Source: an uncultured Marinobacter sp.
Lineage (GTDB): Bacteria > Pseudomonadota > Gammaproteobacteria > Pseudomonadales > Oleiphilaceae
DNA: 64,000 nt
Direction of reading: 5' to 3'
NCBI RefSeq assembly: GCF_913055835.1
Contig: NZ_CAJXKQ010000014.1
Location: 1 to 64,000 of the forward strand
The translations under genes and the position numbers were made by a program. The notes under the pieces are model-generated. The model did not search any database. It worked only from the letters and a program-made list of their open reading frames with translations, and was not told where the DNA came from. How positions within the stretch are numbered: the first letter of the stretch is position 1; each line of letters begins with the position of its first letter. Below, in pieces: positions 1 to 10,733 of the stretch.

Positions 1-991
1 AACCGTTTTCCTTGGGGTTGGCTATGTAGTCGTCGAATTCGTTCGGAATATGGCGCCATAACGTGTGGACGATACCCAGGGCGGCGTAACAGTCGCGCAC
101 TTCCGGGACCAGAATTCTCACAGCACGGACATCGTAGACCTGGGAGAAATCGATGCCCTTGCGCCGCATTTTCCGCCAGATACTGTAGATGTGCTTGGCG
201 CGGCCGGATAGCTCACCTTCAATGCCGTAGGCTTTCAATTCGGTCTGCAGGGTTTCAATGACCCGCTTGATGTAGCTGTCGCGGTCCAGGCGTTTTTCGT
301 CCAGCAGCTTGGCAATCTTTTTATAGGCGGACTCATGCAGGTAGCGGAAGGAAAGATCCTCCAGCTCCCACTTGATATGACCAATGCCAAGCCGATGGGC
401 CAGAGGCGCATAAATGTCGAACACTTCCCGGGCCACACGCATGCGCTTTTCTTCCGGAGCGTCCTTGACCGCCCGAATGGCGCAGGTCCGCTCGGCCAGC
501 TTGATCAGGGCAACCCGGACGTCGTCAATCATGGTGACGAGCATCTTGCGGACGTTGTCCAGCTGGCCTTCGCTCTGCCCGAGGACGTTCCCTTTCAGCG
601 GGTGGTGGATGGACGAAATCGCCGCCATCTGCTGCACCCCGTTGATCAGGCCCGCCACCTCGTCGCCAAACTCCTTGCGGATCGTCTCCAGCGGAACGCG
701 CTCTTCACGTACTGCCCGGTAAAGAATCGCTGCCACCAGGCTGGCCTGATCCAGGTGCAGCTCCGCCAGCACCTGGGCCATTTCAATGCCGATCCGGAAG
801 CTGCTGGAACCGGGGGCCCACTGCCGATCCTGCCGGAACGCCTGGAGATCGATCTCCGCCGCCTTTTCGCAGGCCTGCCGGAACTGGTCCGGGTCTTCCA
901 GGTGGGTCTGCGAGGCTATCTGCTGTACCCAGCCCTCGATATCCACCTGGCCATCGCCGGTCATTGCGTAGTCTTCGCGAACTTTTACCAT
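1..991 (-). CDS. relA: RelA (p)ppGpp synthetase, 5' part only (C-terminus beyond window)
   Basis: GTP pyrophosphokinase of the RelA type, which makes (p)ppGpp on ribosomes stalled by amino acid starvation. The visible 330 residues start MVKVRED, as in pseudomonad RelA, and run into the start of the synthetase domain (YDVRAVRILVPEVRDCY, about residues 295-311); the frame is open at base 1. The N-terminal hydrolase-like region lacks the HDxxED metal motif of SpoT (ILYRAVREERVPLE stands there), so RelA rather than a bifunctional Rel/SpoT is the better call. It is the last visible gene of a minus-strand run cysM-rlmD-relA, the order also found in Pseudomonas. An in-frame ATG 12 codons upstream (at 1027) is a possible alternative start, but the family begins at MVxVR. 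Confidence 0.95.
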   Translation of the reverse strand, partial: MVKVREDYAMTGDGQVDIEGWVQQIASQTHLEDPDQFRQACEKAAEIDLQAFRQDRQWAPGSSSFRIGIEMAQVLAELHLDQASLVAAILYRAVREERVPLETIRKEFGDEVAGLINGVQQMAAISSIHHPLKGNVLGQSEGQLDNVRKMLVTMIDDVRVALIKLAERTCAIRAVKDAPEEKRMRVAREVFDIYAPLAHRLGIGHIKWELEDLSFRYLHESAYKKIAKLLDEKRLDRDSYIKRVIETLQTELKAYGIEGELSGRAKHIYSIWRKMRRKGIDFSQVYDVRAVRILVPEVRDCYAALGIVHTLWRHIPNEFDDYIANPKENG

Positions 992-1048
992 ATCAGTCTT
1001 GTTATTCCTGATGGTTTCCGCAGCCATCCCTGACTGCCCACAACATCG

Positions 1049-2398
1049 TCAGCCGGAATCCCGCTCGAACAGGGCGATGGATTCCACATGAGTGGTGTGG
1101 GGAAACATATCCATCACACCCGCGCGCACCAGGCGATAGCCGTTGCGCACCATAACGCCTGCATCACGTGCCAAGGTGGCCGGGTTACAGGAGACATAAA
1201 CGATCTTCCGCGCACCGAAGGCGGTGAGGTACTTGCAGATTTCCTCGGCACCGGAGCGAGGCGGATCGATCAGGATCTTGTCGAACCCTTCCTTCGCCCA
1301 ACTCTGGCCGGTGAAATCCCCGTGCAGATCGGCACCGTGAAAATCGACATTATCCAGGCCATTCAGTTCCGCATTTTCCCGACCGCGGACGACCATGGTC
1401 TCATCACCTTCCACGCCAACAACCTGTCCTCCCCTCCGGGCCAGGGGCAGCGTAAAGTTGCCCAGACCGCAGAATAGATCCAGCACGCGCTCACCCGGCT
1501 GGATATCCAGCCATTCCACGGCCCTGTGTACCATCGCCCGGTTAATGCCTGCATTGACCTGGGTAAAGTCCATGGGATGAAATTTCATGGTCAGGTCGAA
1601 TTCTTCCAGCCTGTAGCTCAGCCGCTCATCATCCCAACCAGAGGATTCCGGCCATATCCGATGCACCGTATCGGGGCCTTTTGGCTGCAGGTAGATATGC
1701 AAATCGTGGGCCTGGCCAAAGGCAATAAGCTTTTCCCGGTCACCGTCCGACAGGTCATCCATGTTCCGGAACACCATCACGGCTACATCGTCGCCACAGG
1801 CAACTTCTACCTGGGCAATCCGGCTATACGCGTCCAGATCATGCAGCATGTTGCGCAGGGGCAATATGCGCTCACCAATGCGAGGATCCAGTACCACGCA
1901 ACGATCAATGTCGGTCAGGAAACTGTTGCGCTTTTCCCGGAAGCCGACCAGAACCGACTCCCGGGCCTTAACGTAACGAACGCCCAAACGAGCCTTGCGA
2001 CGATAACCAAGGCTCTCCTCGGAGCGCAGTGGCTCAATCCACTCCTCAGGCTCAATGCCCCCAAAATGGGCAAAATGCTCCCGCAGGGTGTTCTCCTTGA
2101 ACGCGATCTGGGCATCCCCGCTCATATGCTGGAGGCTACAGCCACCGCACAGGTCGGCAAATTCGCAGGGTGGCGTCTGCCGTTCCGGCACGGCTTCCAG
2201 AACCTCTTCGGCGCGCAATTCGTCGAACTTGCTTCGGCTGGACACCACTTTCGCCATGACCGTTTCGCCCGGCAAGGCACCATCTACAAACTGGGTCTTG
2301 CCATCCTGACGGGCGATGCCCCGGCCGTCGTGGCTCAAGGTCTCAATCTCACAGCGCACGGGCTCTTTTGGAAGAACCTTCCTGCGTCGTCTGCTCAT
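1049..2398 (-). CDS. rlmD: 23S rRNA (uracil-1939-C5)-methyltransferase RlmD
   Basis: SAM-dependent methyltransferase that forms m5U at position 1939 of 23S rRNA (formerly RumA). An N-terminal TRAM RNA-binding domain (about residues 10-70) is followed by the iron-sulphur cysteines C78, C84 and C87 ([10 protein letters not shown]), with a fourth likely in the IDRCVVLDP segment. The Rossmann methyltransferase domain has the SAM motif [14 protein letters not shown] near residue 310, IDPPRSG, and the catalytic nucleophile C404 in [12 protein letters not shown]. The length of 449 aa is typical. It sits 26 bases after cysM and 57 bases before relA on the same strand, so co-transcription is likely. 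Confidence 0.96.
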   Translation of the reverse strand: MSRRRRKVLPKEPVRCEIETLSHDGRGIARQDGKTQFVDGALPGETVMAKVVSSRSKFDELRAEEVLEAVPERQTPPCEFADLCGGCSLQHMSGDAQIAFKENTLREHFAHFGGIEPEEWIEPLRSEESLGYRRKARLGVRYVKARESVLVGFREKRNSFLTDIDRCVVLDPRIGERILPLRNMLHDLDAYSRIAQVEVACGDDVAVMVFRNMDDLSDGDREKLIAFGQAHDLHIYLQPKGPDTVHRIWPESSGWDDERLSYRLEEFDLTMKFHPMDFTQVNAGINRAMVHRAVEWLDIQPGERVLDLFCGLGNFTLPLARRGGQVVGVEGDETMVVRGRENAELNGLDNVDFHGADLHGDFTGQSWAKEGFDKILIDPPRSGAEEICKYLTAFGARKIVYVSCNPATLARDAGVMVRNGYRLVRAGVMDMFPHTTHVESIALFERDSG

Positions 2399-2424
2399 AC
2401 CAGGGTCTCTCGATAGAATCGTGT

Positions 2425-3318
2425 TCAGGCGCCGGGGAATACACCGGTGGAAAGATAGCGGTCGCCGCGGTCACAGATAATGGCCACGATGATGGCGTTT
2501 TCAACCTGCTCCGAGAGTTTGAGCGCCGCCGCAATCGAACCGCCGGAGGAAACGCCACAGAAAATGCCTTCCTCGGAAGCCAGGGCCCTCATGGTGTTCT
2601 CGGCCTCTTCCTGACCGATATCCAATACCTCGTCTACCCGGGCGGCATCGTAAATTTTCGGCAGGTAGGCTTCGGGCCAGCGCCGGATCCCGGGTATAGC
2701 CGCACCCTCTTTGGGCTGGAGCCCGATAATACGAATATCCGGATTGCGCTCCTTGAGGTAACGGGACACGCCCATGATAGTGCCAGTCGTACCCATGGAG
2801 CTGACAAAGTGGGTAACGCGTCCCCCGGTCTGTTCCCAGATCTCGGGACCGGTCGTGCGATAGTGCGCCAATGGGTTGTCCTGGTTGCTGAACTGGTCCA
2901 ACACCCTGCCCTTGCCCTCCGCTTGCATCTTGAGCGCCAGGTCCCGGGCGGTTTCCATGCCCTCTTCCTTGGTGACCGTGACAATCTCCGCACCGTAGGC
3001 GCGCATGGATGCCCGACGCTCCTCACTCATGTTCGCGGGCATGATCAGCACCATGCGGTAACCCTTGATCGCAGCCGCCATGGCCAGGGCAATACCGGTG
3101 TTGCCGCTGGTCGCCTCAATCAGGGTGTCGCCCGGTTTGATATCGCCCCGACGCTCCGCCTCCTGGATCATGCTGATGGCCGGGCGGTCCTTCACCGAGC
3201 CTGCGGGATTATTCCCCTCCAGCTTGGCCAGAATCACGTTACTCGTCTCACCGGGGAGTCGCTGCAGGCGAACCAGAGGGGTGTGCCCGACATAATCTTC
3301 AATGGTGGGAAAATGCAT
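2425..3318 (-). CDS. cysM: Cysteine synthase B (O-acetylserine sulfhydrylase)
   Basis: PLP enzyme that makes cysteine from O-acetylserine and sulphide; the CysM isozyme also accepts thiosulphate. The Schiff-base lysine is K43 in PAGSVKDRP. The substrate loop SGNTGIALA and the phosphate-binding glycine loop GTTGTIMG are intact. At 297 aa it has the compact length of CysM rather than the roughly 320 aa of CysK. First gene of the cysM-rlmD-relA run and divergent from the gacS/barA-type kinase, with a shared 225-base upstream region in which I see no convincing operator. Confidence 0.94.
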   Translation of the reverse strand: MHFPTIEDYVGHTPLVRLQRLPGETSNVILAKLEGNNPAGSVKDRPAISMIQEAERRGDIKPGDTLIEATSGNTGIALAMAAAIKGYRMVLIMPANMSEERRASMRAYGAEIVTVTKEEGMETARDLALKMQAEGKGRVLDQFSNQDNPLAHYRTTGPEIWEQTGGRVTHFVSSMGTTGTIMGVSRYLKERNPDIRIIGLQPKEGAAIPGIRRWPEAYLPKIYDAARVDEVLDIGQEEAENTMRALASEEGIFCGVSSGGSIAAALKLSEQVENAIIVAIICDRGDRYLSTGVFPGA

Positions 3319-3543
3319 ATGATAACCCTGTGGTACACTTTTGGCTTCGCATGATACGCGTTATCGCCCCGGTCTCCCAATACAGCTTCTCGCTATATCC
3401 ATGACCGGCGGCTATATCCGACACGGGATTTTCCGGCACGGCCGGGACTGATACCACAGTTATCCCGTTCCGGATCAGCTATTCTTAACACGGACGTTTT
3501 CCGCCCTGCGGTGCGGACAAAAGCAATAATTCAGGAACACGGT

Positions 3544-6417
3544 ATGCGACGTTGGGGCATTCGCAAGAAAGTTTTGGTGGTCACGCTGGTTCCCACCCTG
3601 CTGACGACCCTGATGCTGGGGCTGTTCTTCACCTACAGCTGGGTTAACAATATAGAAAGCCTGCTGAAGGATCGGGGCGAATCACTTTCCCGCCAGCTCG
3701 CTGCCGGTTCCGAGTATGGCCTGTTTACCGCCAACCGCAGCCTGCTCAGCAGCCTCTCCAATGCCCTGCTGGAAGAGCAGGACGTGCGCTCGATTACCTT
3801 CTTTGGCAGCGACGGCTCACGCCTTCTCCATACCGGGCCGGGAAGCTCCGAAACCGTGCAGTCCGGAGAGCTCACAGCCGAACACGCAACCCGGATTTCC
3901 AGGGAGAACAGTACCCGCTTCATCACCCCCGTTTTTCTCCAGGACCTGATGATCGAGAGCATGCTCGACCCGGATGCCCGCCAGTCCATGTCGAACCTGC
4001 GGGAGCCTCTGGGCTGGGTAGTTGTGGAAATGTCCCACATCCGCACCGAAAAGGAGACCTACAAAGCCCTGCTGATCTCCCTGCTGCTGATTCTCGGCGG
4101 CGTCATTCTCAGCATGGCCATTGCACTGCGCCTGAGCCGCGCGTTCACCAGCCCGGTATTCGAACTCAACGAGGCGGTTGCCAGGCTCAAGGAAGGCAAG
4201 CTGGATACCCGGGTCTACACCGGCGCCGGGCCGGAATTCGAACAGCTGGAATCCGGGCTCAACGCCATGGCCGAGGAACTGAGCAAAGCCCAGGCAGAAA
4301 TGCAGCAGAACATCGACCAGGCCACTGAAGATCTCCGGGAAACCCTGGAGACCATCGAAATCCAGAACATTGAGCTGGATTTCGCCCGGAAAGAGGCGCT
4401 GGAGGCCAGCAGGATAAAGTCCGAGTTCCTGGCCAACATGTCCCACGAAATCCGCACCCCGCTGAACGGCATCATCGGCTTCACCGAACTGCTCCTGAAA
4501 AGCCCCCTGCCAAGGCAACAGCGGGATCACCTGAGCACCATCAGGAAATCATCGGAGATCCTGCTCACCATCATCAACGACATCCTGGACTTCTCGAAGA
4601 TTGAGGCCGGAAAGCTGATCCTCGACCGTGTGCCCTTCCAGTTGCGGGATATTGTCGAGGAAGTCATGGTTATGCTGGCGCCGGCTGCCCATGCCAAAAA
4701 CCTGGACCTGGTGCCTCTGGTCTACAACGATGTGCCGGATAACATTATGGGTGACCCCTTGCGGGTGAAACAGGTGATCACCAACCTGGTCAACAACGCC
4801 ATCAAGTTCACCCAGACCGGCGAAGTGGTGCTACGGGCGAGCCTGGAAGAGGAAGAGACCGATAACAACCGGGTAACTCTGCGCCTTAGCATTACGGATT
4901 CCGGGGTGGGCCTCTCCCGGGCCCAGCAGCAATCCCTGTTCAATGCCTTCAGCCAGGCTGACGCATCCACGGCCCGGCAATACGGTGGCACAGGACTCGG
5001 ACTGGCCATCTCGAAGCGGCTGGTCGAGGAGATGGGCGGCAAGATCGGGCTCGAAAGCGAACTGGGCAAGGGCTCGACCTTCTGGTTTACCCTCACTTCG
5101 GAACTTGCCACCACCGGTGAGGCCATCGCCCCCCGGGATGCCCTGCGGGGCGAACGGGTCATCTACCTGGAACAGCAGAAAACCACCGGCCTGGCCGTAG
5201 AACACCTGTTGCGGGACTGGGGCATGGTGGTGGACCGGGTGGCCTCACCCGGTGCACTGCAGGAACAGATCGAGGAAGCCCAGAAAAGCCAGGCCGGGTA
5301 TGCCGTGGCTATTGTCGGCATTACCCGGCACCTGCTCAATTCAAGCCAGTACTGCAGCCTTGTCCGTACCCTGGAGATCGAACGGGATTGCAGGACACTC
5401 TTGCTGACCCCCACCCTCGAAACCCACGACACACCACTTTCGGGGCTCGCCAGCGGCCATCTCACCAAACCGGTGTGTCGCGATTCCCTGTACGATGAGC
5501 TTCTGCTGCTGGTGCACGGTATCAATTCCAGCGGGCGTGCCCCCGAATACGAAATTTCAGCCAACCGCGTGACCACCACCAATGTCCCCCGGGTACTGGC
5601 AGTGGATGACAATGACGCCAACCTGAAGCTTGTTATGACACTGCTGGAAGACTGCCAACTGGAAGCTGAAGGCGCTTCCAGCGGCTTTGAAGCCCTGAGC
5701 AAGGCCAGACAGAAACCCTTCGATCTGGTGTTCATGGATCTGCAGATGCCCGGCATGGACGGCGTGGAAACGACTGCCAGGCTGAGAGAAATGGATACCG
5801 GTAACCACCGGACTCCGATCATTGCCCTCACCGCCCATGCTCTGGCGGACGAGCAGGAACGGCTGACCAAACAAGGCTTCGATGGCTACATGCCCAAACC
5901 CATCAGCAGTGGTCAGCTGACCGAAATCATCCATGAGTACACGGGTTATGTCTGCCCGAAGAACGGTGGCAGCGGCCGCCTTCCCGTGCCGGAAGTCCGC
6001 GACACACGCCGGGCCCTGCGGCCGTCAACGCGAAAAATGCAGCAGGACTGTGTCAGCGTGGACGAGAGCATTCAACTGGCCGCAGGCAAGGCGGATCTTG
6101 CGGAAGAACTGTTCAGCATGCTGCTGGAACAGGTCCACGTGGATCGGCAGCGCGTTCCGGACCTGTGGAGCAACGACAGTATGGATGAGCTTCTGGAGTG
6201 TGTTCACAAACTCCACGGCGCTACCCGCTACTGCGGCGTACCGGAACTGCGGGCCGCAGCCAACCATCTGGAAACAGCGATCAAGTGCGCTGCCCCGGAC
6301 CTGGAGCACCAGAAAGACCAGCTACTCTCGGCAATGGAGCGCCTACAGATCTGGAGCGACCAGACCGATTGGCAACAGCTGTTCCGGGAACGCCACGAGG
6401 CCGCCGAAACGACCTGA
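3544..6417 (+). CDS. barA: GacS/BarA-type hybrid sensor histidine kinase
   Basis: Tripartite hybrid kinase of the GacS/BarA family, expected to phosphorylate a GacA/UvrY response regulator encoded elsewhere and so drive CsrA-antagonising small RNAs. In order: TM1 (about residues 10-33), periplasmic domain, TM2 (about 175-198), HAMP, HisKA with H301 in SHEIRTPLNG, HATPase with NLVNNAIKF, DSGVGLS and GTGLGLAIS, a degenerate receiver-like stretch, a true receiver with D732 in FMDLQMPGMDG, and a C-terminal HPt with H888 in VHKLHGATRY. I chose ATG 3544 (957 aa) because GGA lies 7 bases upstream; an in-frame GTG at 3511 would add 11 residues without a clear ribosome site. Convergent with pdxJ, 12 bases apart. 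Confidence 0.93.
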   Translation: MRRWGIRKKVLVVTLVPTLLTTLMLGLFFTYSWVNNIESLLKDRGESLSRQLAAGSEYGLFTANRSLLSSLSNALLEEQDVRSITFFGSDGSRLLHTGPGSSETVQSGELTAEHATRISRENSTRFITPVFLQDLMIESMLDPDARQSMSNLREPLGWVVVEMSHIRTEKETYKALLISLLLILGGVILSMAIALRLSRAFTSPVFELNEAVARLKEGKLDTRVYTGAGPEFEQLESGLNAMAEELSKAQAEMQQNIDQATEDLRETLETIEIQNIELDFARKEALEASRIKSEFLANMSHEIRTPLNGIIGFTELLLKSPLPRQQRDHLSTIRKSSEILLTIINDILDFSKIEAGKLILDRVPFQLRDIVEEVMVMLAPAAHAKNLDLVPLVYNDVPDNIMGDPLRVKQVITNLVNNAIKFTQTGEVVLRASLEEEETDNNRVTLRLSITDSGVGLSRAQQQSLFNAFSQADASTARQYGGTGLGLAISKRLVEEMGGKIGLESELGKGSTFWFTLTSELATTGEAIAPRDALRGERVIYLEQQKTTGLAVEHLLRDWGMVVDRVASPGALQEQIEEAQKSQAGYAVAIVGITRHLLNSSQYCSLVRTLEIERDCRTLLLTPTLETHDTPLSGLASGHLTKPVCRDSLYDELLLLVHGINSSGRAPEYEISANRVTTTNVPRVLAVDDNDANLKLVMTLLEDCQLEAEGASSGFEALSKARQKPFDLVFMDLQMPGMDGVETTARLREMDTGNHRTPIIALTAHALADEQERLTKQGFDGYMPKPISSGQLTEIIHEYTGYVCPKNGGSGRLPVPEVRDTRRALRPSTRKMQQDCVSVDESIQLAAGKADLAEELFSMLLEQVHVDRQRVPDLWSNDSMDELLECVHKLHGATRYCGVPELRAAANHLETAIKCAAPDLEHQKDQLLSAMERLQIWSDQTDWQQLFRERHEAAETT

Positions 6418-6429
6418 GGCGGCGTCGAG

Positions 6430-7170
6430 TCAGGCCCGACCCCGGGCCTGATCAACTATGATTTTCATATCCCGGACCGCTTCTTTCAGACCGGTAAAAA
6501 CGGCGCGGGCGATAATGGCATGGCCGATATTCAGTTCGTTGATGCCATGAATCGCCGCTACCCGCTCGGTGTTGTGATAGTGCAGGCCGTGGCCGGCATT
6601 GACGATAAGCCCTTTCTTGCGGGCATAGGCCACCGCGTCGGCAATGGTCTTGAATGCGGCATTCTCAGCCTCTGGCGTTTCGGCTTCCGCATACTCTCCA
6701 GTGTGCAGCTCCACTACCGGCGCACCGCAACGAACTGCGGCATCAATCTGGGCCGGGTCCGGATCAATAAACAATGAAACTTCCGCACCAATCCGGGCGA
6801 GACGCTCACAGGCTTTGGCCACGCGGGATTCCTGCCCCTCCACATCCAGACCGCCCTCGGTGGTCAATTCCTCACGCTTCTCCGGCACAAGGCAGACGCA
6901 TTCCGGCCGCACCTGCTCGGCAAATGCCAGCATGGCATCGGTAACCGCCATCTCCAGGTTCATCTTGGTCTGGAGCACTTCCTTGAGTAACAGCACATCC
7001 CGATCCTGGATATGACGCCGGTCTTCCCTGGGATGGATCGTAATGCCATCTGCCCCGGCTTCCTCGGCCATCAGTGCGGCCTGAACCGGATCCGGATATC
7101 GGGTCCCCCTCGCCTGACGGAGGGTGGCCACGTGATCAATGTTGACGCCAAGCAGTACTCTAGGATTCAT
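6430..7170 (-). CDS. pdxJ: Pyridoxine 5'-phosphate synthase
   Basis: Condenses 1-deoxyxylulose 5-phosphate with 3-amino-2-oxopropyl phosphate, the ring-closing step of DXP-dependent vitamin B6 synthesis. The N-terminal strand [18 protein letters not shown] carries the substrate-binding Asn, Asp and His, followed by the active-site segment [16 protein letters not shown] and the late phosphate-binding GHGLHYHNT loop. The 246 aa TIM-barrel length is normal. Its start overlaps the end of recO by 11 bases, so it is the distal gene of the lepA-to-pdxJ run. acpS, which follows pdxJ in enterobacteria, is absent here; the next gene is the convergent hybrid kinase. Confidence 0.96.
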   Translation of the reverse strand: MNPRVLLGVNIDHVATLRQARGTRYPDPVQAALMAEEAGADGITIHPREDRRHIQDRDVLLLKEVLQTKMNLEMAVTDAMLAFAEQVRPECVCLVPEKREELTTEGGLDVEGQESRVAKACERLARIGAEVSLFIDPDPAQIDAAVRCGAPVVELHTGEYAEAETPEAENAAFKTIADAVAYARKKGLIVNAGHGLHYHNTERVAAIHGINELNIGHAIIARAVFTGLKEAVRDMKIIVDQARGRA

Positions 7171-7888
7171 GGGATTCTCCCCGGAGGTGAGTGAAAAGGC
7201 TGCGACTGTTCAGGGGACGCCCCTGCAGAAGATAATCGATCAGTACCCGCATGACCCGCTTCGCCAGCCGCCGACAGCGGTCCGATTGAAAGTTATCCCG
7301 GGCCAGATCCAATAAGACGTCACCCGGCAGACTCCGAAGGCGCACGCCGGGCGACAGCCCGGACACAATGCCCTGCTCCGGATCATAACAATACTCCCGG
7401 TTGGGCTCGACGGATTGTCCGGTATCAGTGGCAAGATCCCAGGCGAAGTCGTAGCCCAGGGCGGAGGCAAAGGCGAGCTCGAAACGCCGCAGCACAGGCT
7501 CCACATCCGTTGTGTCGGACAACTGCCGAATCGCATCGATATAGGCCGCAAAGAGCGTCGGATGGGGGTCAGCAGCGGGCAGAACCCGCTGTAGCAGTTC
7601 GTTCAGATAAAGGCCACTGTAAAGGGCCACTGTTCGGGTAAGCCCGGGACCCGTTCGCACATCGACCTGGGTAAGGGTTTTCAGGTCGCCCCGACCGGCC
7701 CAGTCCACCACCAGGGGCTGGAAGGGCTGTAGCTGGGCTTTCAGGGGGCTTTTGGCGCTGTTGGCACCCCGGGCGATGACGGTCATCCTGCCATGGTTCA
7801 GGGAAAACAGATCCACCATGAGACTGGTTTCCCGCCAAGGCCGGCGGTGAAGGACATAAGCGGGTTCCTGCAGCTCAGGCCCCTTCAT
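7160..7888 (-). CDS. recO: DNA repair protein RecO
   Basis: Recombination mediator of the RecFOR pathway, which helps load RecA onto SSB-coated single-stranded DNA. The N-terminal OB-fold segment ([27 protein letters not shown], read in two parts) and the helical C-terminal domain with conserved [13 protein letters not shown] match the family. No CxxC zinc finger is visible, as expected for the gammaproteobacterial form. Length 242 aa. It lies 7 bases downstream of era and overlaps pdxJ by 11 bases, the conserved rnc-era-recO-pdxJ arrangement. Confidence 0.94.
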   Translation of the reverse strand: MKGPELQEPAYVLHRRPWRETSLMVDLFSLNHGRMTVIARGANSAKSPLKAQLQPFQPLVVDWAGRGDLKTLTQVDVRTGPGLTRTVALYSGLYLNELLQRVLPAADPHPTLFAAYIDAIRQLSDTTDVEPVLRRFELAFASALGYDFAWDLATDTGQSVEPNREYCYDPEQGIVSGLSPGVRLRSLPGDVLLDLARDNFQSDRCRRLAKRVMRVLIDYLLQGRPLNSRSLFTHLRGESHES

Positions 7889-7895
7889 AGACGCC

Positions 7896-8813
7896 TCAGA
7901 GGTCGTTCATGCCCAGGCTCTTCAGGGCCCGATCGCTGTCTGCCCAGCCGCGCTTCACCTTGACCCAGAGCCTCAACATGATCTTGCTGTCGAACAGTCG
8001 CTCCATATCCGTGCGCGCCTCCTGACCGATACGGCGCATCCGCTCGCCTTTCTCGCCGATGATGATCTTCTTCTGGCCTTCACGCTCGACCAGGATCAGG
8101 GCGGAAATGTGCAGGGTCTTGCCCTCGCGCTTGAACTCCTCGATCTCCACGGCAACCGAGTAAGGCAACTCGGCTCCCAACTGGCGGGTGATCTTTTCCC
8201 GGACAATCTCCGAGGCCAGGAAACGTTCACTGCGGTCGGTGATCTGATCATCCGGGTAGAAGTGGATACTCTCCGGCAGGTAACGCCCCACCGCCTCCTC
8301 CAGAGGCTCAAGATTGGTCTCTTTCAGGGCTGAAAGGGGAATAATTTCGGCAAACTCGCGCTTTTTCGAGAGCATATCCAGATGCGGCAGCAGGCTTTCC
8401 CGCTTTTCGATCTTGTCGACCTTGTTCACCGCCAGGATCACAGGGCATTTCAGGCGACTGAGTTTCTCCAGCACCATCTCATCCGCGGTAGTCCAGGCCA
8501 GCTGGTCCACCACAAACACCACCACATCGACATCAATGAGCGCCGACGTGGCCGCCTTGTTCATGTAGCGGTTAATGGCACGGGGCTCCTCCTCGTGCAT
8601 GCCTGGTGTGTCCACATAGATCGCCTGCACCGGCCCCACGGTCTTGATACCCAACACCTGATGACGGGTGGTCTGCGGCTTGCGGGAAGTGATGCTCAGC
8701 TTCTGCCCGAGGATATGGTTCAGCAACGTGGACTTGCCCACATTCGGGCGACCGACGATGGCCACAAATCCGCAGCGACTGTCCGGGTTTTCCGGACGAG
8801 TGATATCTTTCAT
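7896..8813 (-). CDS. era: Ribosome assembly GTPase Era
   Basis: Essential GTPase that binds the 3' end of 16S rRNA during 30S maturation. G-motifs: G1 GRPNVGKST (residues 21-29), G3 DTPGMH, G4 NKVD. The C-terminal KH domain has the signature [20 protein letters not shown]. The length of 305 aa is standard. Its start codon overlaps the last base of rnc, so translational coupling with RNase III is likely. Confidence 0.97.
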   Translation of the reverse strand: MKDITRPENPDSRCGFVAIVGRPNVGKSTLLNHILGQKLSITSRKPQTTRHQVLGIKTVGPVQAIYVDTPGMHEEEPRAINRYMNKAATSALIDVDVVVFVVDQLAWTTADEMVLEKLSRLKCPVILAVNKVDKIEKRESLLPHLDMLSKKREFAEIIPLSALKETNLEPLEEAVGRYLPESIHFYPDDQITDRSERFLASEIVREKITRQLGAELPYSVAVEIEEFKREGKTLHISALILVEREGQKKIIIGEKGERMRRIGQEARTDMERLFDSKIMLRLWVKVKRGWADSDRALKSLGMNDL

Positions 8814-9502
8814 TACTGGTTCTCCACGCCCAGTTCTTTCAGGGCGTTACGGGCTGCCTGCTGCTCGGCCACCCGGCGGCTACTGCCAGTCCCGGTGGTC
8901 TTTCGGTCCAGCGACGGCAGCGCACAGGATACATGGAATGTCTGGTTGTGGGCCTCGCCGTCCACGGAAATGACGTCATAGCGTGGAAGCGGAAACTGGC
9001 GGGACTGAAGGTATTCCTGCAAACGGGTCTTGGGATCTTTCTGGGTATCCTGGAGATCAAGCTTCTCCAACCGATGCTCGAACCAGCGCAACACCTGCTC
9101 CCTGCAGGTATGAAAGTCACTGTCGAGATAGATCGCACCGATGATGGACTCCACCGCATCGGCCAGGATGGATTCCCGACGGAACCCGCCGCTTTTCAGT
9201 TCGCCAGAGCCCAGGCGAAGGTAACTTCCAAGCTGGAACTCGCGACCGATCTCGGCGAGCGTCACGCCCTTTACCATGCGGGCCCGCAGACGGCTCAGCT
9301 GGCCTTCACGGGCTTTTTCGAAGTGCAGAAACAAATACTCGGCAATAACCATGTTCACGATGGAGTCGCCGAGAAATTCCAGGCGTTCGTTATTCTGGTT
9401 TCCGTAGCTCCGGTGAGTGAGTGCCAGCAAAAGTCGCTCCGGCGATTTGAACTGATAGCCGATGCGCCGCTGTAACTGATCCAGGTCCGGTTGTGAACTC
9501 AC
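8813..9502 (-). CDS. rnc: Ribonuclease III
   Basis: Double-strand-specific endoribonuclease for rRNA processing and mRNA turnover. The catalytic signature [19 protein letters not shown] begins at residue 39, a second acidic pair lies in [16 protein letters not shown], and the C-terminal dsRNA-binding domain covers about residues 155-225. Length 229 aa. Starts 4 bases inside the end of the DUF4845 gene and ends on the era start codon, giving a tightly coupled lepA-lepB-DUF4845-rnc-era-recO-pdxJ run. In E. coli this operon is autoregulated by RNase III cleavage of its own leader; I did not find an obvious cleavage hairpin here. Confidence 0.97.
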   Translation of the reverse strand: MSSQPDLDQLQRRIGYQFKSPERLLLALTHRSYGNQNNERLEFLGDSIVNMVIAEYLFLHFEKAREGQLSRLRARMVKGVTLAEIGREFQLGSYLRLGSGELKSGGFRRESILADAVESIIGAIYLDSDFHTCREQVLRWFEHRLEKLDLQDTQKDPKTRLQEYLQSRQFPLPRYDVISVDGEAHNQTFHVSCALPSLDRKTTGTGSSRRVAEQQAARNALKELGVENQ

Positions 9503-9888
9503 TTGCCCTTCATCTCATAGGTGTGTTTGAAGTGAACTACCGTATCCACATTGCTGAACAGGTTGTTGCGCACTTCGTAATCAACGTTGATGACGACCAG
9601 ATCGCCGTCTTTATCGACCGAAATATTCTTGGCATCGAAACCCCGGACATTGTTCACACTGAGCCGCTTGTTAATCAGTGTGCGGACCTGGGCAGGCCCC
9701 ATCTGGGAGAGACCCTCTGTGCCATCAAGACTTTCCAGCGCCTCCTGAATGGTGATGTCATCCAGGTAGGCCGGGCCCAGCTTGATCACCAGCGTCAGCA
9801 GACCACCAAAAAACAGCACCATAACCATCATGGTCAATGCCGAGGCACCCCGCTGACGGCCCATGCCGGAAAGATTGTTTTTCTTCAT
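9499..9888 (-). CDS. DUF4845 membrane protein (pilin-like N-terminus)
   Basis: Small protein of the DUF4845 family, typically found between lepB and rnc in pseudomonads and relatives; its function is unknown. A short basic N-terminus ([16 protein letters not shown]) precedes one hydrophobic segment at about residues 17-37 and a periplasmic domain of some 90 residues. The start resembles a pseudopilin or TadE-like class of membrane protein, but no prepilin peptidase G/FxxxE site is clear. Its last 4 bases overlap the rnc start, implying co-translation. Conservation of this position suggests a link to signal peptidase or RNA-processing genes, which is inference only. Confidence 0.85.
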   Translation of the reverse strand: MKKNNLSGMGRQRGASALTMMVMVLFFGGLLTLVIKLGPAYLDDITIQEALESLDGTEGLSQMGPAQVRTLINKRLSVNNVRGFDAKNISVDKDGDLVVINVDYEVRNNLFSNVDTVVHFKHTYEMKGK

Positions 9889-9914
9889 TATGACTGCGCT
9901 CCAGATAGTCCGAA

Positions 9915-10721
9915 TTACTCGATTCCGCCCACACGATCAAAGGATGGCAGACTGGTAAGGGATTTCCAGTGCATCCAGATAGCAAAGGCCTTGCCCACCA
10001 CCAGCTCGTCCGGGACCGTGCCCCAGTAGCGGCTGTCATTACTGTTGTCGCGATTGTCACCCATGACAAAATAATGGCCCTCCGGCACCAGCCACTCACC
10101 CTCGCCACTGCCACCGGACCGACCCATGGTCAGGAAAATGTCGTGCTCGACTTCACCCAGATCTTCACGGCGCAACTCCATGGGCGGCAGTCTCGCGATA
10201 AATCGCGTTTCGACCTTCTCACCATTGATGAACAGCTGCTTGTCACGGTAACGGATGTGATCGCCCGGCAGACCGATCACCCGCTTGATGTAGTTGGTCT
10301 GGCCATCTTCCGGGTAGCGGAACACCATCACATCTCCCCGCTGGGGATCGCCAACCGGGATCACCTTGGTGCCGGCCACAGGCAATCTCAATCCGTAGGC
10401 GTATTTGTTCACCAGAATGAAGTCGCCCACCTCGAGGGTGGGTAGCATGGACCCGGAGGGAATCTGGAACGGCTCCACCAGGAAGGAGCGCAGAACCAGC
10501 ACAATCGCCAACACCGGGAAAAACGAGCGGCTCAGGTCGACCAGGTAGGGTTCTTTCGGTTCCTCGGACTCCGCGGATGAGCCAGCACCCGTTTCTCCGG
10601 CAGCACCACTGGCACGGTAGGCAGCAAGACGACGCTCACGAAGAAACAGCTTGTCCGCCAGCCAGATCAGACCCGTCGCAAAGGTCAGTACTACCAGTAC
10701 CAGGGGAAAATCGATATCCAT
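9915..10721 (-). CDS. lepB: Signal peptidase I
   Basis: Inner-membrane serine protease that removes signal peptides from Sec and Tat substrates. Two membrane segments (about residues 6-24 and 67-83) flank a cytoplasmic loop rich in Ala, Gly, Ser and Glu. The Ser-Lys dyad is S91 in IPSGSMLPTL and K146 in NYIKRVIGLPGD; the late GDNRDNSNDSRYWG box is also present. Length 268 aa. It follows lepA by 12 bases and precedes the DUF4845 gene. Confidence 0.96.
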   Translation of the reverse strand: MDIDFPLVLVVLTFATGLIWLADKLFLRERRLAAYRASGAAGETGAGSSAESEEPKEPYLVDLSRSFFPVLAIVLVLRSFLVEPFQIPSGSMLPTLEVGDFILVNKYAYGLRLPVAGTKVIPVGDPQRGDVMVFRYPEDGQTNYIKRVIGLPGDHIRYRDKQLFINGEKVETRFIARLPPMELRREDLGEVEHDIFLTMGRSGGSGEGEWLVPEGHYFVMGDNRDNSNDSRYWGTVPDELVVGKAFAIWMHWKSLTSLPSFDRVGGIE

Positions 10722-10733
10722 CCAGGAGGCCTT

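Noticed and set aside
1..991. SpoT instead of RelA
   Set aside because: The HDxxED hydrolase motif is absent and the start MVKVRED and cysM-rlmD linkage are typical of relA.
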